64,000 bases of DNA from an uncultured SAR86 cluster bacterium (GCA_902526045.1 CABZJI010000002.1:96293-160292); one strand, 5' to 3'. Shown: positions 43,833 through 52,729, counted from the stretch's first letter. Program-made: numbers and translations. The notes: a model not told the origin generated them from the letters alone.

Positions 43833-44552
43833 ATGAAAAATTTTTATCGATTATTAGATCTAACTAAAATTTTAATTAATGAAATCGTTGATTACATTGC
43901 TTCTTATCTTGGAGCAAAAAAATTTAAAGTTGATATCGTTAAAGATCTTGTCTTAAAAAACAACAATAAAAATAATCCACAAGGTATTCTAGATACGATA
44001 GATTATTTTGGTTGGAACAAAGCTTTTTTAATGAATATTGGTGATGAAAAAGGCCAGCTTCTCGAAAAAGCAATTATAGAAAAAAAACCGAAGCATTGTC
44101 TGGAGCTGGGAGTCTATTTGGGATATTCATCAATCAGAATTTTAAGAAACCTTCAAGAAAACTCGATGCTAACTTCGATAGAAGCAAGTAAAAAATATTA
44201 TGAAATATCCAAAGAAATTGTTTCTCATTCTGGCCTTAATAATCAGTGGAATCCTTTAAGAGGTAAGGCAAAAAATCTCATTCCATCGTTGAAAGAAAAA
44301 TACGATTTTGTCTTTCTGGATCATTGGAAGGATGAATATTTATCCGATTTGACAACAATGAAATCTCTGGAATTACTGAATGATAAGGCTGTAATATTTG
44401 CTGATAATGTTGTTTTATTCAACATGGTAGATTATTTATCTTACGTTAGAAATTCATCAGATTTTGAGAGTAGATTTATATCTACAAAAAGGGAATATTC
44501 GAAGACTCAGCCTGATGGAATTGAAATATCAATGTTTAACAAAAATGACTGA
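43833..44552 (+). CDS. SAM-dependent O-methyltransferase-like protein
   Basis: 239 aa from the ATG at 43833 (an earlier in-frame start at 43818 adds five residues). Motif I CLELGVYLGYSSIRI and LTSIEASKKYYEIS, then FVFLDHWKDEYLSD, are the catechol O-methyltransferase-like (COMT/OMT_3) pattern: the metal-ligand Asp in LDHWK and the SAM-binding Glu. The product probably methylates a small hydroxylated molecule. The stop overlaps the Smr-domain gene start. Confidence 0.85.
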   Translation: MKNFYRLLDLTKILINEIVDYIASYLGAKKFKVDIVKDLVLKNNNKNNPQGILDTIDYFGWNKAFLMNIGDEKGQLLEKAIIEKKPKHCLELGVYLGYSSIRILRNLQENSMLTSIEASKKYYEISKEIVSHSGLNNQWNPLRGKAKNLIPSLKEKYDFVFLDHWKDEYLSDLTTMKSLELLNDKAVIFADNVVLFNMVDYLSYVRNSSDFESRFISTKREYSKTQPDGIEISMFNKND

Positions 44553-44769
44553 TCTAAAATTAGATTTGCATGGGTTGCGACATCATGAAGTTCCATTAAA
44601 GGTTGAAAATTTTTTATACTTAAACCAAGAAAATATGCCAATTCTGATTATCTGTGGAAACAGTCAAAAAATGATAAATATAGTGAAAGATGTTCTTGAG
44701 AATATTGATTGTATTTTTGAGATAGGTTATGGGATAAACTATGGTTGTATCATAGTTCGTAAAATTTAA
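44545..44769 (+). CDS. Small Smr-domain protein
   Basis: 74 aa from the ATG at 44545, overlapping the methyltransferase stop by 8 bp; an extended frame from 44464 is not supported. LDLHGLRHHEV is the LDxHG motif of Smr domains, followed by the helix VPLKVENFLYL, strand MPILIICGNSQ and the final GYGINYGCIIVRK (replacing the usual NxGxxxVxL). Smr domains nick or bind nucleic acids. A stand-alone domain of this size is at the short end for the family. Confidence 0.8.
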   Translation: MTDLKLDLHGLRHHEVPLKVENFLYLNQENMPILIICGNSQKMINIVKDVLENIDCIFEIGYGINYGCIIVRKI

Positions 44770-44771
44770 TC

Positions 44772-46112
44772 ATGCCTAACTTCGACTTGCTTCTTAGAAA
44801 CTGCAATTTAATTAATGAAAATTCAATATCGCAAGTTGATATTGCAATTAAAGATAAAAGAATAGAAAAAATCTCTACTACAATTTCTGAAAATGCCAAT
44901 AAAGAAATTGATGTTAAGGGAAAAAATGTAGCCCCCGGAATAATAGACGATCAAGTCCACTTCAGAGAGCCAGGATTAACCAGGAAAGGCGAAATCAAAA
45001 CAGAATCATTAGCAGCACTTTACGGAGGTATCACTTCAACGATGGATATGCCAAATGTGTCGCCAGCAAGCACTACTCTTGATTTATTAGAGGAAAGATT
45101 TCAATTAGCTCAAGAAAAAAGTTGGACTAATTTCTCTTTTTACCTTGGAGCTACTCCGGATAATATTGATGAAATTAAAAAGGCTAATCCAAAAGATATT
45201 TGCGGACTGAAAATTTTTATGGGTTCATCAACTGGAGATTTATTAGTTAATGACAATGATGCTCTAGACTTAATTTTCAAAGAATCGCCAATATTAATTG
45301 TTACTCATTGTGAAGACAATAAAACGATAGAAAATAATTTAGAAAGAATAACATCTCAGCGTAATGGCAAGCTTTCTCCTCCTGATCATGCTCTTATCAG
45401 AGATGAATTGGCTTGTTATATCTCCTCTGAGAAAGCAACTAGCTTGGCAAAAAAATATTCCGCAGATCTACACGTTCTTCATCTTACGACTGAAAGAGAA
45501 ATTGAACTTTTTGAAGCGAAGCCAACCAAAGATAAAAAGATTACAACAGAAGCTTGTATTCACCATCTCATATTCACTTCGGATGATTATGAGGAATGGG
45601 GAAATTTCATCAAATGCAATCCATCAATTAAAGCTCCCAAAAACAGAGAAGCATTAAGACAGGCATTAAAAAATAATCAAATTGATATTATTGCTACAGA
45701 TCATGCTCCACATACTAGAGATGAAAAATCTTTACCTTATTCTGAAGCACCTGCTGGAATACCCTTAATTCAACATAGTTTTCAATTGATGCTGGAACTA
45801 ACTAATAAGGGCATATTTACGATTGAAGAAGTAATTAAGTTTGCATCTCATAATACTGCAGATAGATTTAAAATAATTGATAGGGGTTATGTACGAGAAG
45901 GATATTTTGCAGATTTAGTAGTTTTTGAGACAGGAATAAAGCATATAGTTACAAATGAAGAGCAAAAATCTAAGTGCGGATGGACTCCTTTTGAAGGATG
46001 GGAATTAAGCTCAAGAGTTAATTCAACTATAGTAAATGGTAACGTTTTGCTTGAAGAAGGAAAGCTTCACCCAGAAAGAAGATCAAGTGAGAGGCTGGTT
46101 TTTAATAAATAA
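44772..46112 (+). CDS. pyrC: Dihydroorotase (non-canonical DDQVH metal site)
   Basis: 446 aa. IIDDQVHFREPGLTRKGEIKTES and GGITSTMDMPNVSP are the class I dihydroorotase start, CGLKIFMGSSTGDL holds the carbamylated Lys, and IIATDHAPHTRDE has the catalytic Asp. The first metal-site His of DxHxH is Gln61 here (His63 remains); the same DDQVHF form is typical of Bacteroidetes-type dihydroorotases and need not mean inactivity. The enzyme closes carbamoyl-aspartate to dihydroorotate in pyrimidine synthesis. It follows the Smr gene by 2 bp. Confidence 0.9.
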   Translation: MPNFDLLLRNCNLINENSISQVDIAIKDKRIEKISTTISENANKEIDVKGKNVAPGIIDDQVHFREPGLTRKGEIKTESLAALYGGITSTMDMPNVSPASTTLDLLEERFQLAQEKSWTNFSFYLGATPDNIDEIKKANPKDICGLKIFMGSSTGDLLVNDNDALDLIFKESPILIVTHCEDNKTIENNLERITSQRNGKLSPPDHALIRDELACYISSEKATSLAKKYSADLHVLHLTTEREIELFEAKPTKDKKITTEACIHHLIFTSDDYEEWGNFIKCNPSIKAPKNREALRQALKNNQIDIIATDHAPHTRDEKSLPYSEAPAGIPLIQHSFQLMLELTNKGIFTIEEVIKFASHNTADRFKIIDRGYVREGYFADLVVFETGIKHIVTNEEQKSKCGWTPFEGWELSSRVNSTIVNGNVLLEEGKLHPERRSSERLVFNK

Positions 46113-46280
46113 TTATTTTTTATCTAAATTCTCTCGGTATTCAGCTTCTAAGTTTTCCCTAAATTCAGAATTTTGAATATAAAGACCAAGTATCCCTGCA
46201 AGTATTCCCAAGATAACAATCAATCCAAAAAATACAACTAGATTTCTTACTATTTCAGAGTCTTTCATATTTTGTGACAT
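46113..46280 (-). CDS. Small single-pass membrane protein (55 aa)
   Basis: 55 aa, opening MSQNMKDSEIVRNL, one helix VVFFGLIVILGILAGILGLYI, and a charged tail ending ENLDKK. The frame begins 36 bp from the divergent UMF1-type transporter start, and its stop codon directly follows the pyrC stop without overlap. No family recognised. Coding likelihood rests on the clear TM-plus-charged-tail design and on filling an otherwise empty gap. Confidence 0.55.
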   Translation of the reverse strand: MSQNMKDSEIVRNLVVFFGLIVILGILAGILGLYIQNSEFRENLEAEYRENLDKK

Positions 46281-46316
46281 ACTAATTCTCGACAGATTTT
46301 TTTGAATCTACATTTT

Positions 46317-47561
46317 ATGTTGAGATACTTATTTAATAAAGAAAGATTTTCATGGGCTTTATATGACTGGGCTAATGGAGCCTTCTGGACAACAGTTGTT
46401 GCAGGTTTTTTTCCCATTTTTTTTAAATCCTACTGGGCTTCAGATCTTGATGGCCCATCAAGTTCAGCAGTTCTGGGAACTACTAATTCAATTGCAGGAT
46501 TTTGTATTGTTTTGATGGCTCCTATTTTAGGAACAATTGCAGACAAGGCTGGAGCTAAAAAAAACTTCCTAGTTTTTTTTGCATTATTGGGAATAATTGC
46601 CACTGGTTTATTTTTCTTCATCCCAAATGGTTTTTGGATAACTGCTTCAGTTTTGTTTGGTATTTCTTTATTGGGGGGATCTGGATCGAATATTTTCTAT
46701 GATTCTCTAATTGTTGATGTTTGCGACGAGAAAAAAAGAAATATTGTCTCTGGATTCGGTTACGGTTTGGGATATTTGGGCGGTGGAATACTTTTTGTAT
46801 TCAATGTTTTATTTTATTTGTACCCAGCCTGGTTTGGATTTGAAGATGAAGTTCAAGCTATATTAGTTAGCTTTCTAACAGTATCAATTTGGTGGTTTGT
46901 TTTTACTGTTCCACTTTTTCTAAACGTCCAAGAACAAAAGCCACCTATAAAAACAAAACGTTTAATAAGGAATTCTTTTAAAGAACTCATCGACACAATT
47001 TCGAATATCTCTAAATATAAAAATATCACAATTTTTCTTGTAGCATACTGGCTGTATATCGATGGAGTTGACACTATTACGAGAATGTCTGTTGCCTATG
47101 GTTCAGATATTGGACTCGAGGCATCTTCAATGATTGCCGCTTTAATAGTTGTCCAATTTATCGCTTTTCCATCAGCAATAATCTATGGATATCTTGCAGA
47201 GCGTTATGGTCAATTTCTATTTCTTTTCATTGGTATAGTTGCATACATACTAATTACTATTAATGCCTATTTCATGGAAACATCAAAAGATTTTTATACT
47301 TTAGCAGTTGGAATTGGTTTGGTTCAGGGCGGAGTTCAATCTGTAAGTAGAGCAATATTTAGCAAAATGGTTCCTCCGGAAAAAGTTGCAGAGTTTTTCG
47401 GTTTTTATAATTTCGTTGGGAAAAGTGCAGTTGTTTTTGGGCCCGCATTGGTTGGGTGGATTGCATACTTAACAGGTGATCCTAAGAATGGAATATTCAG
47501 TCTTTTGCTTCTCTTTATTCCTGGTTTGATAGTTTTATTGCTTGTCCCAAAATCAAAATAA
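46317..47561 (+). CDS. MFS transporter, UMF1 (Atg22-like) family
   Basis: 414 aa from the ATG at 46317 (TTG at 46302 is an alternative). FSWALYDWANGAFWTTVVAGFFPIFFK is the family's unmistakable start. GLGYLGGGILF and later GLVQGGVQSVSRAIFSKMVPPEKVAEFFGFYN are conserved in UMF1/Atg22 proteins. About 12 helices. The yeast relative effluxes amino acids from the vacuole; bacterial roles are not settled. It overlaps the convergent GDPD gene by 9 bp. Confidence 0.92.
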   Translation: MLRYLFNKERFSWALYDWANGAFWTTVVAGFFPIFFKSYWASDLDGPSSSAVLGTTNSIAGFCIVLMAPILGTIADKAGAKKNFLVFFALLGIIATGLFFFIPNGFWITASVLFGISLLGGSGSNIFYDSLIVDVCDEKKRNIVSGFGYGLGYLGGGILFVFNVLFYLYPAWFGFEDEVQAILVSFLTVSIWWFVFTVPLFLNVQEQKPPIKTKRLIRNSFKELIDTISNISKYKNITIFLVAYWLYIDGVDTITRMSVAYGSDIGLEASSMIAALIVVQFIAFPSAIIYGYLAERYGQFLFLFIGIVAYILITINAYFMETSKDFYTLAVGIGLVQGGVQSVSRAIFSKMVPPEKVAEFFGFYNFVGKSAVVFGPALVGWIAYLTGDPKNGIFSLLLLFIPGLIVLLLVPKSK

Positions 47562-48281
47562 ATTTGATTCGCTACATATATTTTTAAGCAAATTTGCTTC
47601 ATCAGTCATAATCCCATCTACTTTCATATCAATCAAAGTTTCCATTTTCTCTTTAGAATTAATAGTCCAAACATGTACTTTAAGATTTTTGGCATGTGCA
47701 TTCTGGATCAAATTATAATCAAGAACATTAATTCCATTCCATTTAAGAGGTATTTGAATGCAATCAACATTGCTAATTAAAAAATAAAATAACTTAAAAA
47801 ACATTACATCAACTATGCCCATCGAAATACAGGCTTGATCCCTAATTTTTTTAAAAGTTCTTAACGATCCGGTATTAAATGAAGCTATGCATATTCTTTC
47901 ATAGGCATCATGGCTATCAATAATATTAGCAACTGCTCTTTCAAGGCCTTTTATTTTTAAATCTACATTAAATCTAGTATCAGGAAAATGCTCTAGTACT
48001 TCTGTCAATTTAGGAATGTATCCTCCCTTTATAAGAGGGATATTTTTTAATTCTTCATATGTAAGGTCGCTAATATTTTTTTTCTCTCTAGAGACTCTAT
48101 AAATGCTTTCATCATGAAACGTCACAATGACTCCGTCTTTAGTCATTCTCAAGTCAGTTTCGATGTACTTATAACCTAAACTGACTGCATCTTGGAAAGC
48201 TTCCAAAGTATTTTCAGTGAAATTGATACAATTTCCTCTATGAATAAAGGGCTGAAAAGATGTATCAAAAAAAGGGTGCAT
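47553..48281 (-). CDS. Glycerophosphodiester phosphodiesterase family protein
   Basis: 242 aa from the ATG at 48281. The frame stays open to 48425 but that stretch runs over the divergent carboxyltransferase gene and looks artefactual. FIHRGNCINFTENTLEAF (catalytic His), YIETDLRMTKDGVIVTFHDESI (metal ligands Glu-x-Asp and second His) and VHVWTINSKEKMETLIDMKVDGIMTD are the GDPD signature. It cleaves glycerophosphodiesters to sn-glycerol-3-phosphate and an alcohol. No signal peptide, so probably cytoplasmic. It overlaps the UMF1 gene by 9 bp. Confidence 0.92.
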   Translation of the reverse strand: MHPFFDTSFQPFIHRGNCINFTENTLEAFQDAVSLGYKYIETDLRMTKDGVIVTFHDESIYRVSREKKNISDLTYEELKNIPLIKGGYIPKLTEVLEHFPDTRFNVDLKIKGLERAVANIIDSHDAYERICIASFNTGSLRTFKKIRDQACISMGIVDVMFFKLFYFLISNVDCIQIPLKWNGINVLDYNLIQNAHAKNLKVHVWTINSKEKMETLIDMKVDGIMTDEANLLKNICSESNLF

Positions 48282-48316
48282 TTTTATATATAATTTAAAA
48301 AATAGCATTTTTTGCC

Positions 48317-49726
48317 TTGAATAAAAACAAAAGAAAAGTTGGTATAACAGAACTAGTTTTAAGAGACGGCCAACAGTCGTTGATTGCAACAAGAATGAGA
48401 CTCGATGATATGCTCGAGGTTGCAAATAAAATGGATCAAGTTGGATATTGGTCTGTAGAAATGTGGGGCGGTGCGACTTATGATTCTTGTTTAAGATATT
48501 TGAATGAAGATCCTTGGCATAGACTTAGGGAACTTAAGAAAATCTTTAAAAAAACCAAACTCCAAATGCTGATAAGAGGTAAAAATCTTGTTGGTTACAA
48601 ACCATACTCCGATGAAATAGTTAAAGCATTTGTTGAAAAAGCATCATCAAACGGTATAGATGTTTTTAGAACTTTTGATGCGTTAAACGATTTTTCTAAT
48701 ATTGAATTATCTATCAAAGAGGTTAAAAAAAATGGCAAACACGCTCAGGGTGCAATGGCTTATACAGTATCGCCCGTTCATTCAGTTAATAGTTGGTTAG
48801 ATTTGGCAAAACAAATTGAGGACGCTGGTGCTGATTCAGTTGCGATAAAAGATATGGCAGGATTGTTAAAACCAAATGCTGCATTTGAGCTAGTTTCTAA
48901 TTTAAAAGAAAATATATCCATACCTATCCACATGCAAACTCATGCAACAACAGGTTTTTCAACTGCAACAAACATGAAGGCTATAGAAGCCGGTATTGAT
49001 AATATTGATACATCTATTTCCTCTATGAGTATGACCTATGGCCATACAGCTACAGAAACCATAGTATCCATGTTTGATGACACAAATATTTTTTCCGATA
49101 TTGATAAAAATTTATTTCCAATACTATCTACTCATTTTAAAAAAATCAGAAAGAAATATGAGTTATACGAAGGATCGCTTAAAGGTGTTGACGCAAGCAT
49201 GCTAATTAATCAGGTGCCAGGAGGAATGCTTTCAAATTTAGAATCACAACTAAGAGAAATGGATGCTGACGATAAGTTTGAAGATGTGCTAAATGAAATC
49301 CCAAGAGTAAGACAGGACTTAGGCTTTGTACCTCTGGTCACTCCTAGTTCTCAAATAGTTGGTGCTCAAGCTTTGTTTAATGTTCTAGATAAAGAGAGAT
49401 ACAAACATCTAAACTTGGAGACAGTCAATTTAATACTTGGAAAATACGGTAAAGTTCCTGGAAAAATAAATGATTTTCTCATTGATCTTGCCAAAAAACA
49501 TAAACAAGATGATGAAATTGAAGAAGATTTAGATTCAGCAAAATCTAATTTAAAAATATTTTGTAAAGAAAATAAAATTAAAGATTTTTCTCAAAGACTA
49601 GAAAACGTTTTAAGTTATATTTTCTTTCCTAACATTGTTGAAGATTTTTTTCTTAAAAAAGGTTCTAGGAAAGATACTAATCTAGAGCAGCTTCAAGAGG
49701 AAATAGGATTTGTTATTCAAGAATAA
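48317..49726 (+). CDS. OadA/PycB-like carboxyltransferase without biotin domain
   Basis: 469 aa from TTG. GITELVLRDGQQSLIATRMR, YWSVEMWGGATYDSC, DVFRTFDALNDFSN, AIKDMAGLLKP (carbamylated Lys) and SSMSMTYGHTATET are those of oxaloacetate decarboxylase alpha, pyruvate carboxylase B and transcarboxylase 5S subunits. The usual metal pair LHCH/LHTH reads HMQTH, with Gln207 in the position of the first His. The C-terminal biotinyl domain (AMKM) is absent, the family usually being near 600 aa. It must use a separate biotin carrier if active. Followed by a terminator. Confidence 0.88.
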   Translation: MNKNKRKVGITELVLRDGQQSLIATRMRLDDMLEVANKMDQVGYWSVEMWGGATYDSCLRYLNEDPWHRLRELKKIFKKTKLQMLIRGKNLVGYKPYSDEIVKAFVEKASSNGIDVFRTFDALNDFSNIELSIKEVKKNGKHAQGAMAYTVSPVHSVNSWLDLAKQIEDAGADSVAIKDMAGLLKPNAAFELVSNLKENISIPIHMQTHATTGFSTATNMKAIEAGIDNIDTSISSMSMTYGHTATETIVSMFDDTNIFSDIDKNLFPILSTHFKKIRKKYELYEGSLKGVDASMLINQVPGGMLSNLESQLREMDADDKFEDVLNEIPRVRQDLGFVPLVTPSSQIVGAQALFNVLDKERYKHLNLETVNLILGKYGKVPGKINDFLIDLAKKHKQDDEIEEDLDSAKSNLKIFCKENKIKDFSQRLENVLSYIFFPNIVEDFFLKKGSRKDTNLEQLQEEIGFVIQE

Positions 49727-49755
49727 AAAAAGCCCTCTAATGTGAGGGCTTTTTT
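49726..49755 (+). terminator. Rho-independent terminator after carboxyltransferase gene
   Basis: AAAAAAGCCCTC (49726-49737) pairs with GAGGGCTTTTTT (49744-49755) around a 6-nt loop. The stem has a GC core and a T-run; symmetrical A and T flanks also allow function for the minus-strand porin gene ending at 49769. Confidence 0.9.
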
Positions 49756-49768
49756 GAGTTTTATTTGA

Positions 49769-50407
49769 TTAAGGCGCGTAACTAATAGTAAGAGTAACAC
49801 CACTATCAGCAGTACCATCATCCATTTCTAGATCATAATAGTAGACACCGATACCGAAATCTCCACCCACACCCCAATCATAACCAATTAGGAAGTCATT
49901 ACTAGTATCTTCGTAATCACCGTAAGCAATTGAGAAACTGCCTGGACCAGCATCAATACCGTAACCTACTGATACATAATCAGCAGCTCCGTCGATTCCA
50001 GCGGCATAGCTAATTCCAAAGCCATAGATATCAAAACCTATGTAAGCTTCATCGAAGTTAGCATCCGTTGCACCAGGGTAGGTGTAAGTAATATAACCTA
50101 CATCAATTGATACGTTATCAGCGATATCAGCACCGTAACCAAGGTAAACATCTAATTCTAGTTCAGTTGTATCGACAGCTGTACCATCAGAAAATTGTAC
50201 ACTTGATCCCCATGTACCAATATAGAATCCACTGTCAGTTGATAGATCAAAACCACCAGCAACTGCAGGACCGCCTGCGCTTTGAGTCATCCCTCTCCAA
50301 ATATAATCTGAAGTAAGTGCTATGTTTCCTGAAACGGAAACAGCACTCGCTAAAGATGAAACTATTAGCAAAGGAAGGGCTATAACAAACGTTTGTAAAT
50401 TTTTCAT
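49769..50407 (-). CDS. TorF-family putative porin (outer-membrane beta-barrel)
   Basis: 212 aa from the ATG at 50407, which has AAGGAG 7 bases upstream; the frame stays open to 50434. Signal peptide MKNLQTFVIALPLLIVSSLASA, then VSGNIALTSDYIWRGMTQS, the start of TorF/Gcw_chp porins, followed by alternating strands rich in Tyr/Gly and acidic loops, ending GVTLTISYAP with an aromatic near the C-terminus. It probably forms a small diffusion channel. Its long upstream gap (198 bp) suggests its own regulated promoter. Confidence 0.85.
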   Translation of the reverse strand: MKNLQTFVIALPLLIVSSLASAVSVSGNIALTSDYIWRGMTQSAGGPAVAGGFDLSTDSGFYIGTWGSSVQFSDGTAVDTTELELDVYLGYGADIADNVSIDVGYITYTYPGATDANFDEAYIGFDIYGFGISYAAGIDGAADYVSVGYGIDAGPGSFSIAYGDYEDTSNDFLIGYDWGVGGDFGIGVYYYDLEMDDGTADSGVTLTISYAP

Positions 50408-50552
50408 ATAAGCTCCTTTAAGAGAAAAAACCATTAAACACTATAAATATTCACTTGAGTGCACTATTTGAAAGCATTTATGGAAGCAATCATACACTTT
50501 TGAAACATATTTGTATAAATAATGCACAAAATAAATCCACTTTTTTGAATAA

Positions 50553-50597
50553 TATCAATATTGATAGATTTCAAAGTTTGAGCCCTTTTAAAAAGGG
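50553..50597. promoter_or_regulatory. Two palindromes upstream of acuI (candidate operator sites)
   Basis: TATCAATATTGATA (50553-50566) is a perfect 14-bp palindrome. CCCTTTTAAAAAGGG (50583-50597) is a second inverted repeat that ends 8 bases before the acuI ATG and supplies its AAAAGGG Shine-Dalgarno-like stretch. Both are directly visible; a bound regulator is inference. Confidence 0.4.
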
Positions 50598-50605
50598 TTT
50601 CATTC

Positions 50606-51613
50606 ATGTTTAATACTCATCAAATGAAAGAAATCAACTACAAAGCTTTTGTCACAAAAGAATTAGATTCCAGTTTTACTAATTCTGTTGAAGAATTATC
50701 AACAGTCCTTCTAAAAGAAAATGATTTACTTGTAAAAGTGTCGTATTCATCTTTGAACTATAAAGATGCTCTTTCCGCTTCAGGCAATAAAGGTGTGACT
50801 AGAGAGTATCCTCATACTCCCGGAATAGATGCCGTTGGTGAAGTGGTTGAAAGTAATTCCTCAGAATTTAAAATTGGCGAAAAAATTGTTGTGACTGGTT
50901 ACGACCTTGGAATGAATACATCTGGCGGATTCGGCCAATATATTTCTATACCAGCAAATTGGGCTGTATCTCTTCCCAAGAACTTATCCGAAGCAGAGGC
51001 AATGTCTATTGGCACTGCTGGATTAACTGCTGGCTTATGTGTAAGAAAATTGCTTATGAATGATTTAACTCCTGATTCTGGCGATATCCTAGTTACTGGT
51101 GCAACTGGTGGTGTAGGCTCAGTAGCTGTTATGGTTTTATCTAAATTGGGTTTTAAAGTAACGGCCTTAACTGGCAAGGCTAATCAAATTGAATATTTAA
51201 GATCTTTAGGCGCATCATCTGTATTAATGCGAAGTGAAATGGAAGATCAAGGTAAACCACTTCAAAAGGGTGTTTATCAAGGTGGGGTCGATACGGTAGG
51301 AGGAAACATTTTATCAAATTTCATAAGCCAAACATCTCAAAGAGGAGTGATAACTTGCTGTGGAAATGTTGCCAGCGATAAACTTCAAACTAGTGTTTTC
51401 CCTTTTATTCTCAGAGGTGTAAGTTTAATAGGCATTGATTCAGCTGAATCTTTGTTGGAGGTCAAAAAAGAAATTTGGAATAATTTTTCTAATGATTGGA
51501 AGTTAGACTTAGCAAAAATTACAAAAGAAGTTGATCTTGAATCTCTGTCAGAAGAAGTAGAAAAAATACTAGGAGGAAATCAAGTTGGCAGAATTAGAGT
51601 GAATTTAGGATAA
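50606..51613 (+). CDS. acuI: Acrylyl-CoA reductase AcuI (YhdH-family MDR)
   Basis: 335 aa (an internal ATG at 50624 is an alternative start). VSYSSLNYKDALSASGNKGVT, PHTPGIDAVGEV, VTGYDLGMNTSGGFGQY, SIGTAGLTAGLCV, VTGATGGVGSVAV and GVDTVGGNIL align well with E. coli YhdH/AcuI. The enzyme reduces acrylyl-CoA with NADPH, protecting cells from acrylate made from DMSP. No DMSP lyase or acuK/N gene is present here, so general detoxification is equally likely. Two palindromes lie upstream. Confidence 0.88.
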   Translation: MFNTHQMKEINYKAFVTKELDSSFTNSVEELSTVLLKENDLLVKVSYSSLNYKDALSASGNKGVTREYPHTPGIDAVGEVVESNSSEFKIGEKIVVTGYDLGMNTSGGFGQYISIPANWAVSLPKNLSEAEAMSIGTAGLTAGLCVRKLLMNDLTPDSGDILVTGATGGVGSVAVMVLSKLGFKVTALTGKANQIEYLRSLGASSVLMRSEMEDQGKPLQKGVYQGGVDTVGGNILSNFISQTSQRGVITCCGNVASDKLQTSVFPFILRGVSLIGIDSAESLLEVKKEIWNNFSNDWKLDLAKITKEVDLESLSEEVEKILGGNQVGRIRVNLG

Positions 51614-51616
51614 ATT

Positions 51617-51739
51617 ATGAACGACGAATTTTACGAAAAGAAGACCGATAAGCAAGATAGCAAATTTGATGCAGTTGTATCTGTTGTTGTTATTTTGTCT
51701 GTGACTGCAGCTATTGTTCTTTATGTTTCATCTCAGTAA
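51617..51739 (+). CDS. Small single-pass membrane protein (40 aa)
   Basis: 40 aa: an N-terminal hydrophilic part MNDEFYEKKTDKQDSKFDA, then one helix VVSVVVILSVTAAIVLYV. The opening FYEKKTDKQDSKFDA pattern is one I recall from short gammaproteobacterial proteins sometimes misnamed methionine synthase. It lies between acuI (3 bp) and the nitronate monooxygenase gene (18 bp), so it is co-transcribed. Role unknown. Confidence 0.7.
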   Translation: MNDEFYEKKTDKQDSKFDAVVSVVVILSVTAAIVLYVSSQ

Positions 51740-51757
51740 ATCAAAAGGAGAAAATTA

Positions 51758-52729
51758 ATGGAAGTAAAAGAATTACTTAAAGACTTAAGAATCCCAGTAA
51801 TAGGGGCACCATTGTTTACAGTTTCTTATCCTGAACTTGTAATTGCTCAATGTAAGGCAGGTATTGTTGGAAGTTTTCCCGCTTTAAATGCTAGACCTGC
51901 GGAAGAATTAGAAAAATGGTTCCAAAGAATATCTGCAGAATTAGAACAGCATACCAAAGATAACCCAGGTTCTCCTGCAGCGCCTTTTGCAGTTAATCAA
52001 ATTTGTCATAAATCTAATGATAGATTAGAGCATGATGTTGAAGTATGTGTTGAATATAAAGTACCCATGATTATAACAAGCTTAAGAGCTCCCAAATTCG
52101 TAGTTGATGCCATTCACAGTTATGGTGGAGTTGTCATGCATGATGTTATAAACATAAGACATGCAAAAAAAGCAATTGATGAAGGTGCTGATGGCTTAAT
52201 ATTAGTTTGTGCAGGAGCAGGGGGACATGCGGGTACATTAAGTCCATTTGCTTTAGTAAGCGAAGTGAGAGAATTTTTTGATGGTCCAATTGCTTTATCA
52301 GGGTCAATATCTCAAGGCTCATCAGTTTTATCAGCTCAGGCTATGGGCGCTGATTTTGCATACGTTGGCACAAGGTTTATTGCAACTCAGGAAGCAAATG
52401 CTTCTGAGGGATACAAACAAATGATTGTTGAAAGTGCTGCTGAAGATATTATGTATTCCTCAACTTTTACAGGAGTTCATGGTAATTATCTAAAGCCTAG
52501 TGTAGTGAAAGCAGGATTGGATCCTGACAACCTTCCAGTATCTGGAAAAGACGATATGAATTTTGGTTCTTCCGGTTCAGCCATGAAAGATAACTCTTCT
52601 AAAGCCTGGAAAGATATATGGGGTTCGGGTCAAGGTATTGGATCAATAAAAAACGCACCTCCGGTAAAAGAAGTAGTTGATCAGATGGTGGAAGAATACC
52701 AATCTATGAAAATAAAATTAGCTGTCTGA
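51758..52729 (+). CDS. Nitronate monooxygenase (2-nitropropane dioxygenase-like)
   Basis: 323 aa, FMN TIM-barrel. PVIGAPLFTVSYPELVIAQCKAGI is the family start, CAGAGGHAGT holds the conserved catalytic His (GGHxG), and IALSGSISQGSSVLSAQAMGADFAYVGTRF gives the FMN phosphate site. The preferred start has AAAAGGAG upstream. Such enzymes oxidise toxic nitronates, though class I variants may serve other enone substrates. It overlaps the enoyl-CoA hydratase gene by 12 bp at the 3' end. Confidence 0.9.
   Translation: MEVKELLKDLRIPVIGAPLFTVSYPELVIAQCKAGIVGSFPALNARPAEELEKWFQRISAELEQHTKDNPGSPAAPFAVNQICHKSNDRLEHDVEVCVEYKVPMIITSLRAPKFVVDAIHSYGGVVMHDVINIRHAKKAIDEGADGLILVCAGAGGHAGTLSPFALVSEVREFFDGPIALSGSISQGSSVLSAQAMGADFAYVGTRFIATQEANASEGYKQMIVESAAEDIMYSSTFTGVHGNYLKPSVVKAGLDPDNLPVSGKDDMNFGSSGSAMKDNSSKAWKDIWGSGQGIGSIKNAPPVKEVVDQMVEEYQSMKIKLAV

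Noticed and set aside
48282..48425. Extra 48 codons at the start of the GDPD frame
   Set aside because: They lie antisense to the start of the carboxyltransferase gene and do not look like a signal peptide of the family; the GDPD motif begins just after the ATG at 48281.
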